64,000 bases of DNA. It comes from MFD01275-c22 sp963705885 (GTDB taxonomy: Bacteria > Actinomycetota > Actinomycetes > JACCUZ01). The notes under the pieces were generated by a model that had not been told where the DNA came from, made no database searches, and saw only the letters and a program-made list of their open reading frames with translations. Positions 35,214 through 43,043 of the stretch are shown in pieces. Positions within the stretch are counted from its first letter, which is position 1, and each line of letters opens with the position of its first letter. The DNA lies in contig OY970120.1 of the NCBI GenBank assembly GCA_963705885.1, positions 310,001 to 374,000 on the forward strand, read 5' to 3'. The position numbers and the translations under genes are program-made.

Positions 35214-36194
35214 TCAGCTGTGCCCGTCGAACAGGCTGGTCACCGAGCCGTCGTCGAACACCTCGCGGATGCCTCGTGCCAGCAGCGGCGCGATCGAGAG
35301 CACCGTGAGCTTGTCGAACCGCTTCTCCTCGCCGATCGGCAGGGTGTCGGTGACGACCACCTCGCTGATGCGCGAGTTCTTGAGCCGGTCGACGGCCGGC
35401 CCCGACAGCACCGCGTGGGTGGCGGCGACGATGACGTCGGCCGCACCGGCCGCGAAGAGCGCGTCGGCCGCCTTGCAGATCGTGCCGCCGGTGTCGATCA
35501 TGTCGTCCTGCAGGATGCAGGTGCGCCCGTCGACGTCACCGACGACACGGTTGGCGACGGCCTCGTTCGGGACGAGCGGGTCGCGGGTCTTGTGGATGAA
35601 CGCCAGCGGTGCCCCGCCGAGGGTCTCCGACCAGCGCTCGGCCAGGCGAAGGCGACCGGCGTCGGGCGACACGACGGCGACCTTGGACCGGTCGATGCGG
35701 CGGTTGACGTGGGCGGCCAGCAGCGGCAGCGCGAAGAGGTGGTCGACCGGGCCGTCGAAGAAGCCCTGGATCTGTGCGGTGTGCAGGTCGACGGCCATCA
35801 GCCGGTCGGCGCCCGCCGTCTTGAAGAAGTCGGCCACCAGCCGCGCCGAGATCGGTTCGCGACCGCGGTGCTTCTTGTCCTGGCGGGCGTAGCCGTAGAA
35901 CGGGATCACGACCGTGATGCGCTTGGCGGAGGCCCGCTTGAGGGCGTCGACCATGATGAACTGCTCCATCAGCCACTGGTTCAGCGGCGCGGTGTGGCTC
36001 TGCAGGACGAACGCGTCGCAGCCGCGCACCGACTCCTTGTAGCGCACGAAGATCTCGCCGTTGGCGAAGTCGTAGGCCGTCGTCGGGGTGAGCTCGATGC
36101 CCACCTCCTCCGCCACCGCGTCGGCGAGCTCGGGGTGCGACCGACCGGCGAAGAGCATCAGCTTCTTCTCGCCCGTCGTCTTGATGAAGCTCAT
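35214..36194 (-). CDS. prs: Ribose-phosphate pyrophosphokinase (PRPP synthetase)
   Basis: The 326-residue enzyme makes PRPP from ribose-5-phosphate and ATP for nucleotide, His and Trp synthesis. Class I features are FANGEIFVRYKESVRG, PFYGYARQDKKHRGREPIS (ATP loop), VVSPDAGRLRLAERW and the PRPP-binding DDMIDTGGT. The ATG at 36194 overlaps the glmU stop by four bases, so the two are translationally coupled. Length and order are normal. Confidence 0.95.
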   Translation of the reverse strand: MSFIKTTGEKKLMLFAGRSHPELADAVAEEVGIELTPTTAYDFANGEIFVRYKESVRGCDAFVLQSHTAPLNQWLMEQFIMVDALKRASAKRITVVIPFYGYARQDKKHRGREPISARLVADFFKTAGADRLMAVDLHTAQIQGFFDGPVDHLFALPLLAAHVNRRIDRSKVAVVSPDAGRLRLAERWSETLGGAPLAFIHKTRDPLVPNEAVANRVVGDVDGRTCILQDDMIDTGGTICKAADALFAAGAADVIVAATHAVLSGPAVDRLKNSRISEVVVTDTLPIGEEKRFDKLTVLSIAPLLARGIREVFDDGSVTSLFDGHS

Positions 36195-37660
36195 CCGTCC
36201 GACCTCTCCTCGTGCGCCTGCTTGCCCTCTGCCGCGGCCCGCTCGGCCGCGGCAGCCGCCTCAGCCGTGCGTGTCCCTGCCCTGCGCCGGGCCACCCACC
36301 CGGCGACGTTGCGCTGCTTGCCCCGTGCCACGGCCAGCTCGCCGGGCGACACCGCGCCGGTCACCGTCGACCCGGCCGCGACGTAGGCGCCGTCGGCGAT
36401 CGTCAGCGGGGCCACGAGCACCGAGTCGCTCCCCACGAACGAGTGGGCGCCGACGGTCGTGCGGCTCTTCTCGACGCCGTCGTAGTTGGCGAAGATCGTG
36501 CCGGCGCCGATGTTCGCGCCCTCACCGATGGACGCGTCGCCGACGTAGGACAGGTGAGGCACCTTGGCACCGTCACCGAGGTCGGCCGTCTTCATCTCGA
36601 CGAACCCGCCCGCCTTGGCGCCGCGGCCGAGACGAGTGCCCGGCCGCAGGTAGGTGTAGGGCCCGACGGTGGCCTCGGGACCGATCACCGCGGCGTACGC
36701 CGTGGCGTTGCTGACCTCGGCGCCTTCGCCCACCTCGGTGTCGACGAGCTGGCAGTTGGGGCCGATGGTGGCACCTGTCGCCACGCGGGTCGCGCCGCGC
36801 AGGAGCGTGTTCGGCTCGAGGACGACGTCGCGCTCGAGGGTCACCTCGGTGTCGATCCACGTGGTGGCCGGGTCGAGGACGCTGACGCCGGCGCGCATCC
36901 AGTGCTCGAGAGTGCGACGGTTGAGCTCGCGGTGCAGGGCGGCCAGCTGGACCCGGTCGTTCACGCCCTCGACGGCCCAGGTGTCCTCGACGGCCAGGGC
37001 GCCGACCCGGCGGCCGTCGGCGACGGCATGTCCCACGACGTCGGTGAGGTAGAGCTCGCCCTGGGCGTTGCTCGTGTCCAGCCGGGCGAGCCCGTCGCGG
37101 AGGGCCACCCCGTCGAACGCGTAGACGCCGGAGTTGACCTCGCGGACGGCGCGCTGCTCGTCGGTGGCGTCCTTCTGCTCGACGACCCCGACGACCGCGC
37201 CGTCGTCGCCGCGCAGGACGCGGCCGTAGCCGGTGGGGTCGGTGAGGTGCGCCGTGAGGATCGTGACCGCGTTGTTCTGACCCGCGTGGGCGTCGAGCAG
37301 CCCCTGCAGCACGTCGGCGGTCAGGAGCGGGACGTCCCCGTAGGTCACGACGACCGTTCCGTCCAGCTCGGGGAGCTCGGCCAGCGCGCACTGCACCGCG
37401 TGGCCGGTGCCGAGCTGCTGCTCCTGGACCACGGTCGCGGCCTTGGGCGAGACCTCTGCGAGGTGGGCGACCACCTCGGCGCGGCCGTGACCGACGACCA
37501 CGACCAGGTGGTGCGGCTCGAGCTCGGCGGCGGCCGCGACCGCGTGGTGGACGAGGGTCCGGCCCCCGACCGGATGGAGCACCTTCGGGATCGCCGACTT
37601 CATCCGGGTGCCCTCGCCCGCGGCGAGGACCACCACGGCGGCCGGTCGATCGGGGCTCAC
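36191..37660 (-). CDS. glmU: Bifunctional GlcNAc-1-P uridyltransferase / GlcN-1-P acetyltransferase
   Basis: The 489-residue enzyme makes UDP-GlcNAc. The N-terminal nucleotidyltransferase has VVLAAGEGTRMKSAIPKVLHPVGG and TYGDVPLL. The C-terminal half is a left-handed beta-helix acyltransferase with hexapeptide repeats and YVGDASIGEGANIGAGTIFANYDG. The C-terminal 30 residues are an Ala/Glu-rich tail common in actinobacteria. The start is GTG 37660. UDP-GlcNAc is also the likely substrate of the dehydrogenase encoded at 20105-21423, linking cell wall and exopolysaccharide synthesis. Confidence 0.95.
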   Translation of the reverse strand: MSPDRPAAVVVLAAGEGTRMKSAIPKVLHPVGGRTLVHHAVAAAAELEPHHLVVVVGHGRAEVVAHLAEVSPKAATVVQEQQLGTGHAVQCALAELPELDGTVVVTYGDVPLLTADVLQGLLDAHAGQNNAVTILTAHLTDPTGYGRVLRGDDGAVVGVVEQKDATDEQRAVREVNSGVYAFDGVALRDGLARLDTSNAQGELYLTDVVGHAVADGRRVGALAVEDTWAVEGVNDRVQLAALHRELNRRTLEHWMRAGVSVLDPATTWIDTEVTLERDVVLEPNTLLRGATRVATGATIGPNCQLVDTEVGEGAEVSNATAYAAVIGPEATVGPYTYLRPGTRLGRGAKAGGFVEMKTADLGDGAKVPHLSYVGDASIGEGANIGAGTIFANYDGVEKSRTTVGAHSFVGSDSVLVAPLTIADGAYVAAGSTVTGAVSPGELAVARGKQRNVAGWVARRRAGTRTAEAAAAAERAAAEGKQAHEERSDG

Positions 37661-37699
37661 GCGGCGACGGCTCCAACCAAGAGTCTTCCTGGGGTGGCC

Positions 37700-37705
37700 A
37701 GACTA
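37700..37705 (-). promoter_or_regulatory. Candidate -10 box (TAGTCT) for glmU-prs
   Basis: TAGTCT on the minus strand lies 40 bases upstream of the glmU GTG, inside the 189-base gap to the divergent deacetylase gene. A GGAG at about 11 bases from the GTG may serve as the ribosome site. Confidence 0.4.
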
Positions 37706-37849
37706 CCCGGCCGGACCGGTGGCCGGACGAGCCGCCATGCCGCTGAGTCGGACCATGACGGCTCCTGCGGCGCTCCGGTCCTGGCCTGATCGACCACACA
37801 GCGTCCGTGGGTGCAGCATGATTGAGCCCGATCGGAGGGGGACATCAGG

Positions 37850-38887
37850 GTGTCGGAGATCGCGACGAGAGCTCGGCGGCTCGCGGGTCACGCCGCCGTC
37901 TCCCTGAGGTCGCACCGCTGGGCGAAGGTGGGCGCCTGGTCGGCGGTGCTGTTCCACCACATCACCGACGAGGCGCGATGGACGTCGACCGATCCGTTCG
38001 TCTCCGGGCTCGGGGTCGACATGAGCCTGGACGACTTCGACGCCTGCATGGACACAGTGCTCGCTCGATACGACGTCGTAGCCCTCAGCGATGTGCTCGA
38101 GGCCCGGGACCCGCCTGGGGCGTCACGTCGGCCGAAGAGGCGGGTGGTTGTCTGCTTCGACGACGCCTATGCCAGCGTCGCGCAGCTTGCGGCGCCTGTT
38201 CTGGCGGCGCGAGGCGTCCCGTGGACACTCTTCCTCAACCCGGGCTTCGTGGGGAACCGCACGCTGGCCTTGGACAACCTGGTCGCCTACGTCTTCAACC
38301 GGCACGGGACAGCCCCGCTTTCCCGGGCGTTCGGGCAGCCCGTCTCTACGCTGCCTCACGTCCTGAGCGGGCTGCTGCCTGACCAGTCGCCGGCGCAGAG
38401 ACGCTCGCTCGTCGAGTCTCTGGCCGCAGACGTAGGGGCCGACGTGTCGGACCTTGCCCGCGACGCCGGGCTCTACCTCTCTGCCGAGGAGGTGAGAGCT
38501 CTCGCTGACAGCGGAGTAGAGATCGGGAACCACACGGCCGACCACGTCCACTGCCGGAACCTCGACCGCGCGAGTGCCGCAGAGCAGCTCGTGGACAGTC
38601 GTGAGGCCGTCGGAGCGCTCACCGGTCGGCCGGTGCGGGACTTCGCCTACCCGTACGGCTCGTTCGACGACGTCACGCAGCTCTCCACGAAGACGCTTCG
38701 GGACAGCGGCCACCGCAGCGCCTTCGTCGTCGGAGGGCGGGGCAACGACCTGCGGACCGACCGCTACGCCCTGCACCGGGTGGCGCTGTCGAGGGCCGAT
38801 CCGGCAGGCATGGCCCTCGAGCTGGATGTCTTCCCGGCTGTTCGACATCTACGTTCAGCCGCGAGACGGCGGGCGACCGGGTCATGA
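37850..38887 (+). CDS. Polysaccharide deacetylase family protein (NodB homology)
   Basis: The 345-residue protein has NodB-domain motifs: VVVCFDDAYASV (metal/base Asp-Asp, about residue 105), IGNHTADH (His-x3-His zinc ligands, about 225) and RPVRDFAYPYGSFDD. There is no signal peptide or TM segment, so it is predicted cytosolic and may act on nucleotide-linked or lipid-linked N-acetyl sugars. It starts at GTG 37850 with GGAGGGGG upstream and overlaps the formyltransferase gene by four bases (ATGA). Base composition appears less GC-extreme than glmU. It lies between glmU and tRNA-Gln. Confidence 0.8.
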   Translation: MSEIATRARRLAGHAAVSLRSHRWAKVGAWSAVLFHHITDEARWTSTDPFVSGLGVDMSLDDFDACMDTVLARYDVVALSDVLEARDPPGASRRPKRRVVVCFDDAYASVAQLAAPVLAARGVPWTLFLNPGFVGNRTLALDNLVAYVFNRHGTAPLSRAFGQPVSTLPHVLSGLLPDQSPAQRRSLVESLAADVGADVSDLARDAGLYLSAEEVRALADSGVEIGNHTADHVHCRNLDRASAAEQLVDSREAVGALTGRPVRDFAYPYGSFDDVTQLSTKTLRDSGHRSAFVVGGRGNDLRTDRYALHRVALSRADPAGMALELDVFPAVRHLRSAARRRATGS

Positions 38888-39711
38888 CATCGCAGCAGCG
38901 CGTCGTCCTGCTCGCCGGCGAGGGCCTCGAGCACGCCTACGTCGCGCTGACGCTCTCACGTCGCCCGGGTCTGGCTGCCGTGGTGGTGGACCGCGGGCCC
39001 CGAAGGCCCGCCATGCGGCGACTCCGCCGCGCCCTCAGGCGCTATGGGGTGACCGGGGTGACCGCACGCGGGCTCACCCGGGCAGCTCTCTCGCTCACGG
39101 GCGAGTCGAGACGCCGCCGCGCGGGTCTGGAGCAAGTTCTGGGCAACGAAGCGGCGATGCCAGCCGTTCCGACGTACACGGTGAGTGGTGTGAACTCGCA
39201 TGAGACCCAGGCGCTCCTCACCCGACTGGCACCGGACATCCTCTGCGTCTACGGGACGTCCGTCATCGGCGACACGACGCTCGCGCTGGCGCCCCTGGCG
39301 ATCAACATGCACACCGGGCTGTCGCCTCACTACCGAGGCGCGGACTGCGCGTTCTGGCCCCTGCACGAAGGCGAGCCCGAGCGCCTCGGCGCAACGGTCC
39401 ACGTCTGCTCGTCAGCGCTCGACGGAGGCCCGGTCTTCGGGACACGGGCGGCGGTGGTCGAGGCGGGCGACGGGGTGGGCCAGGTGTTCGGCCGGTGTGT
39501 TGCCGCCGGAGCCGACCTGTTCTCCGACGTGCTCGAAGCGGTCCTGGACGGATCAGCGTCACCGAATCCGCAAGATCTCACGACGGGTAGGGAGTACCGC
39601 TCGGCCGACCGAGACTGGCGAGCCGAGCTACGGGTTCACCTAGCCCTGCGTCGAGGACTGTTACGGGAGGTCCCCGGGCGGCGTGCCCGTGTACAGCGAC
39701 CGGCGAACTAG
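38884..39711 (+). CDS. Formyltransferase family protein (sugar N-formyltransferase-like)
   Basis: The 275-residue protein carries the core of N10-formyl-THF-dependent transferases. The NMHTGLSPHYRGADC segment supplies the catalytic Asn and His (about residue 140) and SALDGGPV the Asp. It lacks the tRNA-binding C-terminal domain of Fmt, and its N-terminus is unusual, so it is probably a sugar N-formyltransferase. It is translationally coupled to the deacetylase, suggesting a two-step swap: remove N-acetyl, then add N-formyl to the free amine. The acceptor is unknown. Confidence 0.75.
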   Translation: MTSQQRVVLLAGEGLEHAYVALTLSRRPGLAAVVVDRGPRRPAMRRLRRALRRYGVTGVTARGLTRAALSLTGESRRRRAGLEQVLGNEAAMPAVPTYTVSGVNSHETQALLTRLAPDILCVYGTSVIGDTTLALAPLAINMHTGLSPHYRGADCAFWPLHEGEPERLGATVHVCSSALDGGPVFGTRAAVVEAGDGVGQVFGRCVAAGADLFSDVLEAVLDGSASPNPQDLTTGREYRSADRDWRAELRVHLALRRGLLREVPGRRARVQRPAN

Positions 39712-39719
39712 GCCAACGG

Positions 39720-39792
39720 CTCCGCCGGCTGGACTCGAACCAGCACTGCAAGACTCCAAAGGTCTGCGGGCTGCCAATTACCCCACGGCGGA
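39720..39792 (-). tRNA. tRNA-Gln(UUG)
   Basis: The minus-strand cloverleaf has acceptor arms TCCGCCG and CGGCGGA, D-stem GGG/CCC, anticodon loop CTTTGGA (anticodon TTG, plus-strand 39757-39759), T-stem GCTGG/CCAGC with loop TTCGAGT, and discriminator G. CCA is not encoded. The first anticodon-stem pair (C27-U43) is a mismatch. A TAGCCT box lies upstream at 39801-39806. Confidence 0.9.
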
Positions 39793-39800
39793 TCGACAGA

Positions 39801-39806
39801 AGGCTA
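39801..39806 (-). promoter_or_regulatory. Candidate -10 box (TAGCCT) for tRNA-Gln
   Basis: TAGCCT on the minus strand ends eight bases before the mature 5' end of the tRNA. A typical -35 is not evident. Confidence 0.4.
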
Positions 39807-39988
39807 GACGGTCCGCCCGGACTCTCCTGACCCTCGAGTCGGTCTACTTCTCCGCATGTCGGCGCTCATCCCACGCCGACGTCGCGAGAGATCTCCTGGA
39901 GCTCCGGGTCGTAGTGATCAACGGCCATGCAAGACCTGACCAGGGCGCCGGACACAGCCGGAGCGTGCGGTTCGACCACCTACGGTTG

Positions 39989-40013
39989 GGTAGGTTACGG
40001 TCGCGTAGCTACC
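39989..40013. promoter_or_regulatory. Imperfect palindromic operator upstream of the desaturase-TetR operon
   Basis: GGTAG (39989-39993) and CTACC (40009-40013) form the outer arms of a 25-base imperfect palindrome. TACG and CGTA form inner arms. A nearby CTACGG (39980-39985) repeats the theme. It lies 30-54 bases before the desaturase ATG. A TetR gene follows immediately, so autoregulation through this site is the simplest model. Confidence 0.5.
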
Positions 40014-40042
40014 GAGACCCCCAGCGCAGAGGCACCTCTCGC

Positions 40043-40993
40043 ATGACGACCTCCCTCACCCCGACCACCGACAGCCCGCCCGAGCTGCCCACCGGCACCA
40101 TGGGTGGTGAGCGCAAGGGCCTGCTCGAGCAGGTGGCGCTCGTCGCGTTCATCGCCCTGCCGTTCCTCGCGATCCTCCTGGCGATCCCCGTGGCGTGGGG
40201 CGGGTGGCTCGGCTGGTCCGACGTCCTGCTGTCCTTCGTCTTCTACGCGGTCACCGGCCACGGCATCACGGTCGGGTTCCACCGCTACCTCACGCACGGG
40301 TCGTTCAAGGCCAAACGCCCGCTGCGCGTCGGGCTGGCCGTCGCCGGCAGCATGGCGATCGAGGGTCCCGCCATCCGCTGGGTCGCCGACCACCGCAAGC
40401 ACCACAAGTTCTCCGACAAGGAGGGCGACCCCCACTCGCCGTGGCGCTACGGCGACACCGTGCCCGCCCTGATGAAGGGTCTCTGGTACGCGCACATGGG
40501 CTGGCTCTTCGACGTCGAGCAGACCTCCCAGCGCCAGTACGCTCCCGACCTGCTCCGCGACCGCGACATCGTCCGGGTCAGCAGGGCGTTCCCCGCCCTC
40601 GCGTTCGCCTCGCTCGCCCTGCCCCCGGTTCTCGGCGGGCTGATGACCTGGTCCTGGCACGGCGCACTCACCGCGTTCTTCTGGGCCGGCCTCGTCCGCG
40701 TCGGCCTGCTGCACCACGTCACGTGGTCGATCAACTCGATCTGCCACGCGATGGGCGACCAGCCCTTCGAGAGCCGCGACCGCGCGGGCAACGTGTGGTG
40801 GCTCGCCGTCCTGTCGATGGGCGAGTCGTGGCACAACCTGCACCATGCCGACCCGACCTGCGCGCGCACCGGCGTCCTCAAGGGCCAGGTGGACTCCGGC
40901 GCCCGCGTCATCCAGGCCTTCGAGGCCGCGGGCTGGGCCTACGACGTCCGGTGGCCGAAGCAGGAGCGTCTCGACGCGCGCCGGGCAGTCTGA
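40043..40993 (+). CDS. Acyl-CoA/acyl-lipid desaturase (delta-9 type)
   Basis: The 316-residue membrane desaturase has the three di-iron histidine boxes: HRYLTH, HRKHH and, near the C-terminus, HNLHH. It has two hairpins of TM segments (about residues 33-75 and 180-230). It introduces a cis double bond into fatty-acyl chains with O2 and an electron donor. ATG 40043 follows AGAGG at a wide spacing. The longer frame upstream runs through the tRNA and is not coding. Its stop overlaps the TetR start (TGATG). Confidence 0.9.
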   Translation: MTTSLTPTTDSPPELPTGTMGGERKGLLEQVALVAFIALPFLAILLAIPVAWGGWLGWSDVLLSFVFYAVTGHGITVGFHRYLTHGSFKAKRPLRVGLAVAGSMAIEGPAIRWVADHRKHHKFSDKEGDPHSPWRYGDTVPALMKGLWYAHMGWLFDVEQTSQRQYAPDLLRDRDIVRVSRAFPALAFASLALPPVLGGLMTWSWHGALTAFFWAGLVRVGLLHHVTWSINSICHAMGDQPFESRDRAGNVWWLAVLSMGESWHNLHHADPTCARTGVLKGQVDSGARVIQAFEAAGWAYDVRWPKQERLDARRAV

Positions 40994-41670
40994 TGGCCGC
41001 TGGGCCGTCCGCCGCTCCGGACCGAGGCCGGAGCAGGCGCGACGGCAAGGCGCGCATGACCGGCAAGGAGCGCCGCGAGCAGCTGCTCGACATCGGCTGC
41101 ACCCTGTTCGCGCAGAAGGGCTTCGACGCGACCTCGGTCGAGGAGATCGCGACGACGGCAGGCGTCTCCAAGCCGGTCGTCTACGAGCACTTCGGCGGCA
41201 AGGAAGGCCTCTACGCCGTCGTCGTCGACCGCGAGATGCGCACGCTGCTCGACGCCATCACCGGGGTCCTCACGAGCAGCGGGCACCCGCGCGAGCTGCT
41301 CGAGCGCGCGGCCTTCGCCCTGCTCGACTACGTCGAGAGCTCCAGCGACGGCTTCCGCATCCTGGTGCGCGACTCCCCCGTCGCGCAGTCCACCGGCACC
41401 TTCGCCTCGCTCATCAGCGACGCGGCCAGCCAGGTCGAGCACATCATGGTCAACCAGTTCAAGGAGCGTGGCTTCGACCCGAAGTTCGCCCCGATGTACG
41501 CGCAGATGCTGGTCGGCATGGTCGCGCTGACCGGTCAGTGGTGGCTCGACGTCCGCAAGCCGAACAAGGCCGACGTCGCCGCCCACCTGGTGAACCTCGC
41601 CTGGAACGGACTCAGCGGCCTCGAGGCCAGCCCCGGTCTCAGCGAGGCGCACCAGTCGCGCGGCCGCTGA
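40993..41670 (+). CDS. TetR family transcriptional regulator
   Basis: The 225-residue protein has an N-terminal helix-turn-helix (SVEEIATTAGVSKPVVYEHFGGKEGLY, about residues 48-74) and an all-helical ligand domain. It overlaps the desaturase stop by one base (TGATG), so it is cotranscribed. It probably senses fatty acyl-CoA and represses the desaturase via the palindrome at 39989-40013. ATG 41056 is a possible later start. Its 3' end overlaps the convergent methyltransferase gene by 32 bases. Confidence 0.85.
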   Translation: MAAGPSAAPDRGRSRRDGKARMTGKERREQLLDIGCTLFAQKGFDATSVEEIATTAGVSKPVVYEHFGGKEGLYAVVVDREMRTLLDAITGVLTSSGHPRELLERAAFALLDYVESSSDGFRILVRDSPVAQSTGTFASLISDAASQVEHIMVNQFKERGFDPKFAPMYAQMLVGMVALTGQWWLDVRKPNKADVAAHLVNLAWNGLSGLEASPGLSEAHQSRGR

Positions 41671-42442
41671 CCTCGCGCCGGGCGACCGCGAAGATCCGCC
41701 GGTACGGCAGCACGGTGCCCCGAGGCCCCTCCGGGTACGACGGCGCGACCCGCTCCCGGTAGTCGGCGAGCAGGGCCTCCCGCTCGTCGTCGCCGAGCAC
41801 GCCGAGCAGCGGCCGCAGCCCGGTGCCGGTCATCCACCGGACCACTGCGTCGGGACCGGCGAGCACCTGGAAGTAGGTCGTCTCCCAGACGTCGACCGTG
41901 CACCCCAGCCCGGCCAGCGTGTCCAGGTAGGCGCCTGGCTCCTCGGCCCGGGGCTGTGCGACCTCCACGCCGGCGAACCGCTCGCGCCATCGCCGCGACT
42001 GCCGGAGGTCGGCGATCGCCGTGTGGGTGGGCTCGCCGAAGTTGCCCGGCACCTGCAGTGCGAACCAGCCACCCGGCGCGACGGCGCCCACGAGCCTCGG
42101 CAGCAGCGCGAGGTGGCCGGGCACCCACTGCAGCGTCGCGTTGCACGTCAGGACGTCGACCAGTTCGCCCGGCTCCCAGTCCAGCAGGTCCTCGAGGCGA
42201 AAGGCCAGCCGCCGCGACCCGTGCTCGGCCCGGGCGCGCTCGACCATCTCGGCCGACGAGTCGACGCCCACGACGTCGGCGCGCGGCCACCGCTCTGCCA
42301 GCGCCGCGGTCAGGTTGCCCGGCCCGCACCCGAGGTCGACGACGGTTGCGGGGTCCGCGGCCCCGACCCGGCTCATGAGGTCGGTGAAGGGCCGGCCACG
42401 CTGGTCGCCGAAGCGCAGGTACTCGTCGGGGTCCCACCGCAT
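41639..42442 (-). CDS. tam: Class I SAM methyltransferase, trans-aconitate methyltransferase-like
   Basis: The 267-residue protein begins MRWDPDEYLRFGDQRGRPF, the Tam-type N-terminus, with VVDLGCGPGNLTAALAERW (motif I), VGVDSSAEM and LTCNATLQWVPGH. Tam esterifies trans-aconitate. I chose ATG 42442 because GGGAG lies six bases upstream; ATG 42454 is an alternative. It is divergent from a MarR gene with two palindromic sites between them. The 3' end overlaps the TetR gene by 32 bases. Confidence 0.8.
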   Translation of the reverse strand: MRWDPDEYLRFGDQRGRPFTDLMSRVGAADPATVVDLGCGPGNLTAALAERWPRADVVGVDSSAEMVERARAEHGSRRLAFRLEDLLDWEPGELVDVLTCNATLQWVPGHLALLPRLVGAVAPGGWFALQVPGNFGEPTHTAIADLRQSRRWRERFAGVEVAQPRAEEPGAYLDTLAGLGCTVDVWETTYFQVLAGPDAVVRWMTGTGLRPLLGVLGDDEREALLADYRERVAPSYPEGPRGTVLPYRRIFAVARREVSGRATGAPR

Positions 42443-42455
42443 CGCCGCTCCCATC

Positions 42456-42469
42456 TCTCGACGTCGAGA
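42456..42469. promoter_or_regulatory. Perfect palindrome TCTCGACGTCGAGA, MarR-type operator site 1
   Basis: A perfect 14-base palindrome lies just upstream of the tam-like gene. It resembles MarR-family TCTNGA-n2-TCNAGA operators and, with site 2, flanks the divergent promoters. Confidence 0.65.
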
Positions 42470-42487
42470 TATCTCACGTCCACAAAG

Positions 42488-42501
42488 TCTCGATGTCAAG
42501 A
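42488..42501. promoter_or_regulatory. Near-palindrome TCTCGATGTCAAGA, MarR-type operator site 2
   Basis: This has the same TCTYGA-n2-TCRAGA pattern as site 1, with centres 32 bases apart (about three helical turns). It suggests cooperative binding by MarR dimers on one DNA face, controlling both divergent genes. Confidence 0.6.
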
Positions 42502-42548
42502 GGCTCGCGCTCGATAATCTTCACGAGACCCGGACCCGGAGGTGCCGC

Positions 42549-43043
42549 GTGCAGGACGAGGTCGACCGGCTGGTCGCCGCGTGGGCCCGCGAGCGGCCCG
42601 ACCTCGACGTGCGCCCGCTCGAGGTCCTGAGCCGGGTGACGAGGCTCGCCCGGCACCTCGACCGGGCCCGGCGCACCGCCTTCGCCGCGCACGACCTCGA
42701 GACCTGGGAGTTCGACGTCCTGGCCGCCCTCCGCCGGGCCGGGCGGCCCTACGTCCTGTCTCCTGGCCAGCTCCTCGCCCAGACCCTGGTGACCTCCGGG
42801 ACGATGACCAACCGGGTCGACCGTCTCGAGGTCAGGGGCCTCGTGCAGCGGATGCCCGACCCGGCCGACCGCCGCGGTGTGCACGTGCGCCTCACGCCGC
42901 GCGGCAAGGAACGCGTCGACGCGGCCCTGGCCGACCTGCTCGAGCGTGAGCGCGAGCTGCTGCGGGCGCTGCCGCGCGCGGACCAGGACGTCCTGTCGAC
43001 CCTGCTGCGCCGGTTGACGACCCCGTTCGAGAGCGAGAGCTAG
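42549..43043 (+). CDS. MarR family transcriptional regulator
   Basis: The 164-residue winged-helix protein has a YVLSPGQLLAQTLVTSGTMTNRVDRLEVRGLVQRMPDPADRRGVHVRLT segment (recognition helix and wing, residues 72-120) typical of MarR. It starts at GTG 42549 with GGAGG six bases upstream. It probably binds the palindromes at 42456-42469 and 42488-42501 and regulates itself and the tam-like gene. It overlaps the convergent ComB-like gene by four bases. Confidence 0.85.
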   Translation: MQDEVDRLVAAWARERPDLDVRPLEVLSRVTRLARHLDRARRTAFAAHDLETWEFDVLAALRRAGRPYVLSPGQLLAQTLVTSGTMTNRVDRLEVRGLVQRMPDPADRRGVHVRLTPRGKERVDAALADLLERERELLRALPRADQDVLSTLLRRLTTPFESES

